Assembly (NCBI GenBank): GCA_934502885.1
Contig: CAKSUT010000005.1
Location: forward strand, 89,133 to 153,132
From: an uncultured Eubacteriales bacterium
Lineage (GTDB): Bacteria; Bacillota; Clostridia; Oscillospirales; CAG-382
Direction: 5' to 3'
Length of the DNA stretch: 64,000 bases
Shown here: in pieces, positions 26,853-35,215 of the stretch
How the letters are laid out: each line of letters opens with the position of its first letter
How positions within the stretch are numbered: the first letter of the stretch is position 1
Notes under the pieces: model-generated
Told to the model about the DNA's origin: nothing
Databases searched by the model: none
What the model saw: only the letters and a program-made list of their open reading frames with translations
Translations under genes and position numbers: made by a program

Positions 26853-27588
26853 TCTCAAAGCGGCATATGCAAACGAAATGTTTAAGATTTCAAAGAAAAA
26901 GAAGCTTATCGTCGCAGGTGTACTTGCCGTCTCAGCACTCTTGCTTGCGGCGGCAGTCGTTATGAGTATAGACACAATAGTCGGTATAAGACTTGCATCG
27001 AGCGGTAACTTTGCACTTCTTGTTCTGCCTTTTCTCATGTATACTCTGATACCGCTGTTTACGGCATTTATCTGCATAGATATGTTCAGCGGAGAGTTTA
27101 CCGCGGAGACGATAAAACTTACTCTCACACGCCCGGCTTCGAGATTCAAGATTTTTCTCGCGAAAACGCTTGCGTCGGCGACCTTTACCGCGGCTTTTAT
27201 TGCGTTTACTCTCGCGGTTTCTCTCATCTTCTCCGCATTTTTCAATATAACGATTAAATCCGCCTCAGATGCCATAACGGCGTATATTGCGGCGTTTGTC
27301 CCGCTTTTCGTTCTCTCTCAGCTCGTTATACTTATATCCAACCTCGCACGCGGAAGCGCCTCGGCGTTTATGCTTTCGATTATTATTTTTATAGCCTTCA
27401 AAGCTCTCGAAATGTTTATACCTCAGGCACGTTCTTTCCTTTTCACCTCCGGCTTTGATTGGTATAATCTGATAATAGGTACTTCGGTAAATATCGGTAA
27501 AATTATCCGTCTTTTCTCCCTGTTTGTAGGCTACGGTCTGGCGTTTTTCTCCGCAGGATATCATTTCTTTGAAAAGCGCGCAATATAA
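26845..27588 (+). CDS. ABC transporter permease (ABC-2 type)
   Basis: A 247-residue membrane protein with about six helices and the typical ABC-2 layout: a short cytoplasmic start, a first helix at about 20-40, then a loop containing FSGEFTAETIKLTLTRPASR, a pattern seen in BcrB-like permeases that follow their ATPase. The ATG at 26845 lies seven bases after AGGTGG; an upstream GTG at 26830 is less likely. It overlaps the ATPase gene, so the two are translated together. Confidence 0.9.
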   Translation: MNSLKAAYANEMFKISKKKKLIVAGVLAVSALLLAAAVVMSIDTIVGIRLASSGNFALLVLPFLMYTLIPLFTAFICIDMFSGEFTAETIKLTLTRPASRFKIFLAKTLASATFTAAFIAFTLAVSLIFSAFFNITIKSASDAITAYIAAFVPLFVLSQLVILISNLARGSASAFMLSIIIFIAFKALEMFIPQARSFLFTSGFDWYNLIIGTSVNIGKIIRLFSLFVGYGLAFFSAGYHFFEKRAI

Positions 27589-27619
27589 CAGTGCCGCGTA
27601 ACGCACGAGAGGTTTTACT

Positions 27620-29029
27620 ATGAAGCTAAAACATGCAATAACCGTTCAGCGTATGGCAGTCGTGCTGTCAACGCTCATTGTTGTGGCGGCGGCTACCGCA
27701 ATTTACGTAAGGGTGATTATGCGTGACAGCTCGGTTTTCGGCAACGCCGACAGCCTTGTTATTGTCCTCGAAAACGGGGATGAGGTGTACAAGAGCGACG
27801 GCGTTTCCAATGATGTAATTCGGGATATACGCCTTGCCGACGATCTTAACGAACAGTATATAAATATCGGCAGTGTGAAATATTCGATTGTTCGCGACAA
27901 GCCGAATCTTCCCGAAACAAATAAGCTTTTTCCCGGCGGTAACTTGGATAATTTCGCCGCAACCAACACAAAGAATAACCAAAAGCCGCCGAATAGTGCC
28001 ATTGAGGTAATCAAGCTGACGCCGGTAATAAACGTATCAAAGGATCTCGGAAATACTCTTATGTTTTCGTTTTCGGCGTTTCTTCTGGCATTTATAGCAG
28101 CAGGTGCGATTGCTTCGTCGTATAACAGGAAGCAGATCGAAAATCCTATTGAGGAACTTAGGAACATAACCGACAGCATTGCCGAAGGAAACCTTGAAAC
28201 GCCTGTGAACAGTACCGGCTGTAAGGAAATCCGCGAGCTTTACGATTCGGTTGAAGCACTCAGAGCAAAGCTTGCCGAGTCGGTATATTTCAGAGAAAAG
28301 TACGATGAGGACAGGAAATTTCTGATATCGGGAATTTCCCATGATCTGCGCACACCCGTAACCGCAATCTGCGGCTACATAGACGGCATTCTCGACGGCG
28401 TCGCCAATACAGAGGATAAGGTGAGAAGCTATCTTATCTCCGCGCGTGCAAAAGCCGACACCGTCAAAGTTATGATTGAAGATCTGCTTCTGTATTCAAA
28501 GCTTGACCTCGGACAGGTTCCGTTCGAGTCGGTGAAGGTCAGCGCTGGGAAATATCTTGAAGATATTGTTTCGGAGTTTGCGCCCGACTGTGAGCAAAAA
28601 GGCGTCGCACTCACGTATTCCGGCAAAATATCAGAGGGTTATTGCATAAACATTGATGTAACAAAACTCACGAGAGTAATGCAGAATATCATAGACAACG
28701 CCTCAAAATACGTGCCGCACGACGGCAGCGGTAAAATTGACATTACATCAAGAGTCAACAATTCCTCCGTGATAATCGAGGTTCACGACAACGGAAGCGG
28801 CATATCGCCCGAGCATCTGCCGCACGTTTTCGATAAGTTCTACAGGGGAGACAGCGCGCGCAAAAACGACGGCGGAAGCGGTCTCGGTCTTACAATAGCA
28901 AAACAGACCGTCGAGGGAATGGGCGGCAAAATATGGGCAACATCAAAAGACGGAGAAGGCACTTCGATGCTTTTGTCTTTCAGATTTATAAAGGGGGTAA
29001 CGGGAGATGAGCCGAATATTATTGATTGA
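27620..29029 (+). CDS. Sensor histidine kinase (HAMP-HisKA-HATPase)
   Basis: A 469-residue membrane sensor: helix 1 about 12-33, an extracytoplasmic sensor region of about 115 residues, helix 2 about 146-167, HAMP about 168-225, the phospho-accepting histidine H241 in SGISHDLRTPV, then a complete ATPase domain (NIIDNASKYV, DNGSGISPEH, GGSGLGLTIAKQTVEG). It follows the permease by 31 bases. The gene precedes its regulator, the reverse of the more common order, and overlaps it by 23 bases. Confidence 0.94.
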   Translation: MKLKHAITVQRMAVVLSTLIVVAAATAIYVRVIMRDSSVFGNADSLVIVLENGDEVYKSDGVSNDVIRDIRLADDLNEQYINIGSVKYSIVRDKPNLPETNKLFPGGNLDNFAATNTKNNQKPPNSAIEVIKLTPVINVSKDLGNTLMFSFSAFLLAFIAAGAIASSYNRKQIENPIEELRNITDSIAEGNLETPVNSTGCKEIRELYDSVEALRAKLAESVYFREKYDEDRKFLISGISHDLRTPVTAICGYIDGILDGVANTEDKVRSYLISARAKADTVKVMIEDLLLYSKLDLGQVPFESVKVSAGKYLEDIVSEFAPDCEQKGVALTYSGKISEGYCINIDVTKLTRVMQNIIDNASKYVPHDGSGKIDITSRVNNSSVIIEVHDNGSGISPEHLPHVFDKFYRGDSARKNDGGSGLGLTIAKQTVEGMGGKIWATSKDGEGTSMLLSFRFIKGVTGDEPNIID

Positions 29030-29696
29030 GGACGATGTCAGCATATCAGACATAGAGAGAGATTACCTTGAGACGAGCGGATACAAGGTTGAACGTGCTT
29101 TCGACGGCAAAACAGGTCTTGAAATGATAAAGAAAGGAAACTTCGACCTTGTCGTTCTCGACCTCATGCTTCCCGAAACCGACGGTTTTGAGATTCTGCG
29201 CGAAATCGGTGAAACAAAGGATATTCCGATAATTGTACTCTCGGCAAAGGATGAAGAGATGCATAAGGTAAAAGCTCTCGGACTCGGTGCGGATGACTAC
29301 GTGACAAAGCCTTTCGGCATGGGTGAATTTGTCGCGCGTGTCAAGGGACACCTTAAAATCTACGAAAAGCTGAAATCGACAGGCGAATCGAAAGTAAAAA
29401 CCATATCTGTTCGCGGACTTACAATTGATGAAAAGGACAGACGCGTATATATAAACGGACGCGAAGTTACACTCACCCAAAAGGAATATGAGCTTCTTAC
29501 GTTCCTCGCGAAAAATCCGAACAGAGTGTTCAGCAAAGATCAGCTGTTTGAGCGTATTTGGGGAATGGACGCTCTTTCCGACACAACCACCGTCACAGTT
29601 CATATGTCAAAAATCAGAGATAAAATCGAGGATAATCCTCAAAAGCCGCAATACATTGAAACGGTGTGGGGAATAGGCTACCGTTTCAGAGTATAA
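29007..29696 (+). CDS. Response regulator, OmpR/PhoB family
   Basis: A 229-residue regulator with a receiver domain (acidic pocket IEDD at 7-10, phospho-acceptor D52 in VLDLMLPE, K near 101 in VTKPF) and a winged-helix DNA-binding domain (ITLTQKEYELL-type segment near 150, ending WGIGYRFRV). GGGGGTAACGGGAG inside the kinase gene provides the ribosome binding site. Its likely targets include the upstream exported-protein/ABC genes, but no operator repeat could be assigned. Confidence 0.95.
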   Translation: MSRILLIEDDVSISDIERDYLETSGYKVERAFDGKTGLEMIKKGNFDLVVLDLMLPETDGFEILREIGETKDIPIIVLSAKDEEMHKVKALGLGADDYVTKPFGMGEFVARVKGHLKIYEKLKSTGESKVKTISVRGLTIDEKDRRVYINGREVTLTQKEYELLTFLAKNPNRVFSKDQLFERIWGMDALSDTTTVTVHMSKIRDKIEDNPQKPQYIETVWGIGYRFRV

Positions 29697-29726
29697 TTTC
29701 CGCACTGTTATGCACTTTTTTCTTTG

Positions 29727-29756
29727 CCGGGAGTGGTTTCTCCCGGTTTTTCTTTT
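29727..29756 (+). terminator. Terminator after the two-component system
   Basis: CCGGGAG and CTCCCGG (29727-29733 with 29740-29746) around TGGTTT, followed by TTTTTCTTTT. Confidence 0.92.
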
Positions 29757-29790
29757 GCCAAAAAAGTTACAATATACGTGTGAAATCGCC

Positions 29791-29819
29791 TTGATAAGAG
29801 TCGCAGTATATGATAGAAT
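29791..29819 (+). promoter_or_regulatory. Promoter of iorAB
   Basis: TTGATA (29791-29796), 17-base spacer, TAGAAT (29814-29819), 62 bases before the iorA start. Confidence 0.7.
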
Positions 29820-29881
29820 ATGGATTGTTATAATGTGTTTTTTACACGCTTTTCAGTGAATAAGGAAAGGAAGTATGATAT

Positions 29882-31633
29882 ATGAAAAAGCTTATGCTCG
29901 GCAACGAAGCTGTTGCAAGAGGACTTTACGAGTCGGGTGTAACGGTAGTTTCGTCATACCCCGGAACTCCGAGTACCGAAATAACCGAAGAAATAGCAAA
30001 GTATCCGGACGAGGATCTTCATTCGGAATGGGCCCCCAATGAAAAGGTTGCGTTCGAGGTCGCGTTCGGTGCGGCAACCGCAGGTGCACGTTCTTTCTGC
30101 GCGATGAAGCACGTCGGACTCAACGTCGCGGCCGATCCGCTCTACACTGCGTCTTACATTGGGGTAAACGGCGGAATGGTATGCGCCATTGCTGACGACC
30201 CTGCAATGCATTCTTCGCAGAACGAACAGGATTCCCGTCATCACGCGATTGCTTCAAAAGTTCCAATGCTTGAGCCGTCCGACGCTGCGGAATGCAAGGA
30301 GTTTGCAATGCGTGCTTACGAAATATCGGAAAAATTCGATACTCCTGTGCTTCTCAGACTCACGACAAGAATCGCACATTCCCGTTCGCTTGTCGAGGTC
30401 GGCGAAAGAAATGTTCCGCCGATGAAAAAATACGAGAAGAATGTCATGAAGAACGTTATGATGCCGGCAATGGCAAAGAAGCGCCACGTTTTTGTGGAAA
30501 AGCGCACAAAGCTTCTCACGGAATACGCCGAAACCTCGGATATAAACAAGGTTGAATACGCAAAAGACAGCTCCGTGGGCGTCGTATGTTCCGGTTCGGT
30601 TTATACATATATAAAAGAGGTAATGGGGGACAGCGTAAGCTACCTTAAGCTCGGAATGGTGAATCCTCTTCCCGATAAGCTTCTTTTAGACTTTGCCTCA
30701 AAGGTTGACACTCTTTATGTTATAGAAGAGCTTGACGATATATTCGAGACTCACCTCAAAAAGCTCGGTATCAAGGCAATAGGAAAAGAGATGTTCTCTT
30801 TCCTCGGCGAGTTTACCCAGAAGACTATAAGAGAGGCACTCAAAAACGAGAAGCTTCCGTCTCTTAAAGTTGATTTCGATATTCCGGCACGTCCTCCGGT
30901 GCTTTGCCCCGGATGTCCGCACAGAGGTCTTTTCTACGCACTTTCAAAGTACAAGCCCTATGTAAGCGGCGATATCGGATGCTATACTCTCGGTGCGCAG
31001 GCGCCTCTTTCGAGTATGGACGCCTGCGTATGTATGGGAGCTTCGATAAGCGGACTTCACGGATACAACACGGCAATGGGCAAAGATTCCGCCAAGAAAT
31101 CGGTTGCGGTAATCGGCGACTCTACGTTTATACACTCCGGAATAACCGGACTTATAGACATCGCATATAACAAAGGCGTTTCGACCGTCATTATCCTCGA
31201 CAACTCCATTACCGGCATGACCGGACACCAGAACAACCCTGCCAACGGACTTACCATAAAGGGCGATCCTACGGTTGCGGTTAACCTTGAAGCACTTTGC
31301 AGAGCCGTAGGCATAAACAGAGTCCGCGTTGTAGATCCATTCGATATAGAAACGACGCGCAAGGTAATCGGCGAAGAGCTTGAAGCCGACGAACCGTCGG
31401 TTATTATATCGAGACGTCCCTGCGCACTCCTTAAGACAGTGAAGAGACTTCCGCCTCTCAAAATAGACGAGGATAAGTGCATCGGCTGCAAACAGTGCAT
31501 GAAGGTCGGATGTCCCGCGCTTTCGCAGAAACCTTTCGGTAGCAAGACGAAAGCCGTTATAGATCCCACACAGTGCGTAGGCTGCGGCGTATGTAAGGCA
31601 GCTTGCAAGCCCTGTGCTATCGTTGAAGAATAA
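29882..31633 (+). CDS. iorA: Indolepyruvate ferredoxin oxidoreductase, alpha subunit
   Basis: Catalytic subunit of the thiamine-diphosphate enzyme that oxidatively decarboxylates arylpyruvates (from Trp, Phe, Tyr) to acyl-CoA while reducing ferredoxin. The 583 residues show the pyrimidine-binding domain (SSYPGTPSTEITEE near 24, SEWAPNEKVAFEVAFG near 45), the pyrophosphate-binding domain (CPGCPHRG near 345, GDIGCYTLG near 362) and C-terminal ferredoxin-type clusters CIGCKQCMKVGCP and CVGCGVCKAAC. It is full length and heads an operon with iorB. The reduced ferredoxin can feed Rnf, encoded 20 kb upstream. Confidence 0.96.
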   Translation: MKKLMLGNEAVARGLYESGVTVVSSYPGTPSTEITEEIAKYPDEDLHSEWAPNEKVAFEVAFGAATAGARSFCAMKHVGLNVAADPLYTASYIGVNGGMVCAIADDPAMHSSQNEQDSRHHAIASKVPMLEPSDAAECKEFAMRAYEISEKFDTPVLLRLTTRIAHSRSLVEVGERNVPPMKKYEKNVMKNVMMPAMAKKRHVFVEKRTKLLTEYAETSDINKVEYAKDSSVGVVCSGSVYTYIKEVMGDSVSYLKLGMVNPLPDKLLLDFASKVDTLYVIEELDDIFETHLKKLGIKAIGKEMFSFLGEFTQKTIREALKNEKLPSLKVDFDIPARPPVLCPGCPHRGLFYALSKYKPYVSGDIGCYTLGAQAPLSSMDACVCMGASISGLHGYNTAMGKDSAKKSVAVIGDSTFIHSGITGLIDIAYNKGVSTVIILDNSITGMTGHQNNPANGLTIKGDPTVAVNLEALCRAVGINRVRVVDPFDIETTRKVIGEELEADEPSVIISRRPCALLKTVKRLPPLKIDEDKCIGCKQCMKVGCPALSQKPFGSKTKAVIDPTQCVGCGVCKAACKPCAIVEE

Positions 31634-31649
31634 GGGAGGTAACAAGGTT

Positions 31650-32225
31650 ATGGCAGTAAAGAATATAATAATCGCCGGAGTCGGAGGTCAGGGAACTCTG
31701 CTTGCCTCAAAGCTCATGGGAAAGGTTTTCACCGACCTCGGTTATGACGTAAAGGTCAGCGAGGTTCACGGAATGAGCCAGCGCGGCGGCTCGGTTGTTA
31801 CATACGTTCGATTCGGCGATAAGGTTTGGTCGTCTCTCATCGAAGAGGGCGAAGCGGATATCGTGCTTTCCTTTGAACAGCTTGAAATGGCAAGATGGCT
31901 TCCGTACCTCAAGCCTGACGGCGTTATGATTACAAGTACTCAGAAAATGGATCCTATGTCCGTTATAACCGGCAACGCAGTATATCCCGAAGGCGTAATA
32001 GAAAGCGTAAAGTCTCTCGGAATAAATGTTGTCGATGTTGACGCTCTTGCACTTGCCGAGGACGCCGGTTCTGCAAGATGCGTAAATCTCGTGCTTCTCG
32101 GAGTCTGCGCAAAATTCCTTCACATCGAAAAAGATGTGTGGGAGAAGGCAATTCGCGAAACAGTGCCCGCAAAAACAATCGACATTAACATAAAGGCGTT
32201 CAACCTCGGATATTCCGCCGAGTGA
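31650..32225 (+). CDS. iorB: Indolepyruvate ferredoxin oxidoreductase, beta subunit
   Basis: The 191-residue gamma-type subunit of the 2-oxoacid:ferredoxin oxidoreductase, recognised from IIIAGVGGQGTLLASKLMG at the start and the segment SEVHGMSQRGGSVVTYVRFG near 45. The ATG at 31650 has GGGAGGT about nine bases upstream; the longer frame from 31614 overlaps iorA and lacks a site. Sixteen bases separate it from iorA and fifteen from the next gene. Confidence 0.96.
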   Translation: MAVKNIIIAGVGGQGTLLASKLMGKVFTDLGYDVKVSEVHGMSQRGGSVVTYVRFGDKVWSSLIEEGEADIVLSFEQLEMARWLPYLKPDGVMITSTQKMDPMSVITGNAVYPEGVIESVKSLGINVVDVDALALAEDAGSARCVNLVLLGVCAKFLHIEKDVWEKAIRETVPAKTIDINIKAFNLGYSAE

Positions 32226-32240
32226 TGGGGAGGAAGCTTC

Positions 32241-32963
32241 ATGCAGAACACAGAAAATCGCGGTGCCGGACAGATAAACTTTGAGTTTGAAGGAACTTCC
32301 GCTGTGGTAGTAATCCCCGAAACGCCGTGTCCCGAACGCAAATGGCTTTGGAGAGCGGAGTTTTTCGGTGCTTTCGCAAATGTTGACAATGCTCTTGTAA
32401 AAGACGGTTGGCATATCGCCTATATAAAGCTCTCCGATATGTTCGGACACGAAAGCGCAATACGCTCAATGAAAAAATTTCACGATTACATTGTAAAAGA
32501 GTACGGCCTGTCGGACAAAGCCGTTATTTGCGGTATGTCGCGCGGAGGACTCTATGCAGTAAACTACGCCGCAGAGCATCCCGAAGATGTGTCAGGTCTT
32601 TACCTTGACGCTCCGGTGCTGAATCTTTTGAGCTGGCCGTTCGGATTCGGCAAGGGTTGCGGAAGCACAGATGATGTTCTGAAGTGCAAAAAAGTCTACG
32701 GTCTTGATGAAGGCGGCTTTATAAATTACAGAAACTTTCCGATTGACCGCACAGACGCACTCATTGACAACGGCATACCGATCTGCTTTATTTGCGGCGG
32801 TGCTGACGACGTAGTGCCTTTCAGCGAAAACGCCGAAGTAATGATAGAGAAATATAAAGCTCACAACGCAGACTTCAAACTGTTTTTTAAGCCGGAGTGC
32901 GGTCATCATCCGCACAGTCTCGATGATGTTTCGGAAGCGGTGGAGTACATAGAGAATATGTGA
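32241..32963 (+). CDS. Alpha/beta hydrolase family protein
   Basis: A 240-residue soluble serine hydrolase. The nucleophile elbow is GMSRGG near residue 100, the acid probably D in GGADDVVPF near 192 and the histidine in CGHHPHSL near 220. No signal peptide. Similar proteins are annotated as acetyl-xylan-esterase or prolyl-oligopeptidase-like hydrolases; the substrate cannot be inferred. It is the third gene of the iorAB transcript (GGGAGGAAG upstream), which may only reflect shared transcription. Confidence 0.8.
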   Translation: MQNTENRGAGQINFEFEGTSAVVVIPETPCPERKWLWRAEFFGAFANVDNALVKDGWHIAYIKLSDMFGHESAIRSMKKFHDYIVKEYGLSDKAVICGMSRGGLYAVNYAAEHPEDVSGLYLDAPVLNLLSWPFGFGKGCGSTDDVLKCKKVYGLDEGGFINYRNFPIDRTDALIDNGIPICFICGGADDVVPFSENAEVMIEKYKAHNADFKLFFKPECGHHPHSLDDVSEAVEYIENM

Positions 32964-32976
32964 CATTGCAAATTGT

Positions 32977-33011
32977 AAAAAGAGAGGTCGCACCGCGAAC
33001 CTCTCTTTTTT
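32977..33011 (+). terminator. Terminator after the iorAB-hydrolase operon
   Basis: AAAAAGAGAGGT pairs with ACCTCTCTTTTT around CGC-ACC-GCG, followed by further Ts. Confidence 0.9.
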
Positions 33012-33053
33012 GCGCCCACCTTTAAAATATTATCTCAAAGTAGCGAAAAGCGG

Positions 33054-33082
33054 TTGACAAAAAATTAAATCTATGATATAAT
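33054..33082 (+). promoter_or_regulatory. Promoter of the 33.1 kb gene
   Basis: TTGACA (33054-33059), 17-base spacer, TATAAT (33077-33082). Transcription would begin near 33089, which excludes the start codons at 33083 and 33086. Confidence 0.85.
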
Positions 33083-33115
33083 TTGATGAATGATTTGTCC
33101 TATTCGGTGATTGTT

Positions 33116-34210
33116 TTGAATAATTTCTGTAGATTTATTTACATACTCATAGCATTCTCGCTTGTTTTTGCCGTTGTTCCGACACACGGCGTGCTTGCCG
33201 CGGAGAACTGCAATACCTACACTTTTGAAAAACTCGGTGTGAGCCTCGACCTGCCGTCCGAATATGTCACGCTTACATTGAATCCCGATACCGCAGCCGC
33301 TGAAAGAGCGGAGAGCACCGGTCTCAAAGTTGATCTTGCCGTGAGTGATATGCGCGCAAACAACGTGTATCTCATGTCGCTTGACTATCAGACTTGGTCG
33401 CGCTATATTCTGTGCGCGGAGAAACTTGACGGCGACGGTATCGGTGCGGCGGATCGCCGCATAAAGGAAAAGCTCGAAAAGCACGGACGTGAATACCTTC
33501 CGCTCGGTGAGTATACGATAGGAAATAAAACCTTTATAAAGTACTCGGTCCTTTTCGGCGGCAATGTGATAAGCACCTCGTATTCCACAGTCCACGGTGA
33601 TAACCTTATATCTCTTGCGCGTCTCGGAGACGATTCCGACGGCCTTGACGCCTTTGTTGCCGCCTGTACATTTTCCAAGTGCAAAACATATGCGGACATA
33701 AAAGAAAAAATATGCGTCACGCTCGGCGCATATACAGTTAATATTCCCATTGGATGGACTAAAACCGTTTTGGAGGACGGCAAAACAGAGTATCTTGATT
33801 TTGAATCGCGCGACAGTATAAAAATATCGGCGGTCAAATGCGACAGTCCCGTACTATGCGGCTGTGACGCCGAACCTAAGCTCTGCTCGTCCATAAGCGG
33901 CGGCGAATATGGCGGCAACAGCCGTGTATATGCTCTTTACGACGACGGCGTTCAGTACTTTATTTCATACACTTCGCAAAACGAGGAGAAGGCGGCATTG
34001 CTCGCGGAAATGTCGCTTGAATCATTCGCGAGCAAGGAAGAGTCATACGCACCCGATGAGAATGACACGCTTCTGCGCAGTAAGAAAGGGAAAGCAAACT
34101 TAACGTACACTGCGGTGCTGTGCTTTCTTGCACTGTGCGCGGCAACGGCGATATTTGCCGTTGCGGTTTCTCTTATGCTGAATGCGCGCACCGCAAAGAA
34201 GCGCCGATAA
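33116..34210 (+). CDS. Exported protein with a C-terminal membrane anchor, unknown function
   Basis: I do not recognise a family. The TTG at 33116 is the likely start: GGTGA lies six bases upstream and the codons before 33089 fall upstream of the predicted transcript start. The 364-residue product has a signal peptide (about 1-28, ending HGVLAA), an extracellular part of about 290 residues containing two similar-looking beta-rich halves (FEKLGVSLDLPSEY and IKEKICVTLGAYTVNIPIGW), and one membrane helix near the C-terminus followed by RTAKKRR. It lies alone between a terminator and a convergent regulator gene. Confidence 0.7.
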   Translation: MNNFCRFIYILIAFSLVFAVVPTHGVLAAENCNTYTFEKLGVSLDLPSEYVTLTLNPDTAAAERAESTGLKVDLAVSDMRANNVYLMSLDYQTWSRYILCAEKLDGDGIGAADRRIKEKLEKHGREYLPLGEYTIGNKTFIKYSVLFGGNVISTSYSTVHGDNLISLARLGDDSDGLDAFVAACTFSKCKTYADIKEKICVTLGAYTVNIPIGWTKTVLEDGKTEYLDFESRDSIKISAVKCDSPVLCGCDAEPKLCSSISGGEYGGNSRVYALYDDGVQYFISYTSQNEEKAALLAEMSLESFASKEESYAPDENDTLLRSKKGKANLTYTAVLCFLALCAATAIFAVAVSLMLNARTAKKRR

Positions 34211-34217
34211 GCTTTGA

Positions 34218-35093
34218 TCATCGGTTTCCGCCGTGAAGTTCCCTGTATTTGCGCGGTGAAAATCCCGTATGTTTGCGGAATACATTAGAGAAATAGTTTG
34301 AGTCACCGAAGCCGACTGCCTCCGATATTTCTTGAATGCGCATATCTGTTGAAGAAAGAAACTCTTTTGCATACGATACCCGAAGTTCATTCGTGTATTC
34401 CGCGATGCCTTTTCCGCAGTACTTTGCGAAAACATGGCTGATGTGTGACGGAGAACAGTGGCAGAGTGCCGCAATTTCATCGACAGTTATCTTTTTGACA
34501 GCGAAATTTCTGTTAATGTACTCAAGAATATGTCCGTATACATAAGAGTTACCGTTTAAGCGATTGCCGGTAGCTCTTTTTTCGTCGCCGCAAAACTCGC
34601 GAAGCATACTAATAAGCGGCGCGATTATGGTTTCGATTTCTTTTTTGGGCGGTACATTCGGCGAAAGCTCTCTGTAATACGCCGACTTAACATTATCGAA
34701 ATTCAGCCTGAACTCTGTTGCGGCTCTCTTTATTTTCGCAAGAGAAACATCGTCATTGATTCTGTAACCGCTGACGCACACAAAACCTACAGTATCAGAG
34801 TCAAGGATTATTGGAAAAACATATTCGCTCACTCCGAGATAGCATATTCCGAAAAACTCGCCGTCGCGCAGTTTTGTGAGTACTTTTTCCTGCCTTATGA
34901 TACATTCCTTCCATATATCGGAATTGGACTTCATCTGCATACAGTAAGCGCAGGAATGTATATTATAAGGCGCAAGCTTGCCCATTGACTCTCCGAGAAC
35001 AGCCCCCGGGGCACTGTGAACCGTAACTCTCATATTCATATGAAGGCGGAGATAATCTATATAATTGCCGATTTGAGTGCATAAGCTTTCCAT
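34218..35093 (-). CDS. AraC-family regulator with a PocR sensory domain
   Basis: A 291-residue regulator. The N-terminal half (about 5-150) resembles the PocR ligand-binding domain (CAYCMQMKSN near 47, ICYLGVSEYVFPI near 87), a fold known to sense small molecules such as diols. The C-terminal half is a double helix-turn-helix of AraC type (ITVDEIAALCHCSPSHISHVF and IQEISEAVGFGDSNYFSNVF). It faces two FAD oxidoreductases and a peptidase-like gene across 122 bases; the promoter on that side has a good -10 but no -35, as expected for activator control. AAAGGAG upstream. Confidence 0.9.
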   Translation of the reverse strand: MESLCTQIGNYIDYLRLHMNMRVTVHSAPGAVLGESMGKLAPYNIHSCAYCMQMKSNSDIWKECIIRQEKVLTKLRDGEFFGICYLGVSEYVFPIILDSDTVGFVCVSGYRINDDVSLAKIKRAATEFRLNFDNVKSAYYRELSPNVPPKKEIETIIAPLISMLREFCGDEKRATGNRLNGNSYVYGHILEYINRNFAVKKITVDEIAALCHCSPSHISHVFAKYCGKGIAEYTNELRVSYAKEFLSSTDMRIQEISEAVGFGDSNYFSNVFRKHTGFSPRKYRELHGGNR

Positions 35094-35162
35094 ACTTTGC
35101 TCCTTTGCAGAATTTTATAGATTTTGTGCCTGAAATTCAAGGTAATTTTCACATTACGATTA

Positions 35163-35168
35163 TATAAT
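35163..35168 (+). promoter_or_regulatory. -10 element of an activator-dependent promoter for the FAD/FAD/M14 operon
   Basis: TATAAT with no acceptable -35 hexamer at 16-18 bases. A short palindrome TGAAATTCA (35131-35139) and AT-rich sequence occupy the place where an AraC-type activator would bind. Confidence 0.5.
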
Positions 35169-35215
35169 AGAAATCGGAAAATGTCAATAGAAAAATGAAG
35201 GGAAAGGTGAATACA

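Noticed and set aside
33083..33115. Start codons at 33083 and 33086 for the anchored exported protein
   Set aside because: They lie immediately downstream of the -10 hexamer and upstream of the predicted transcript start.
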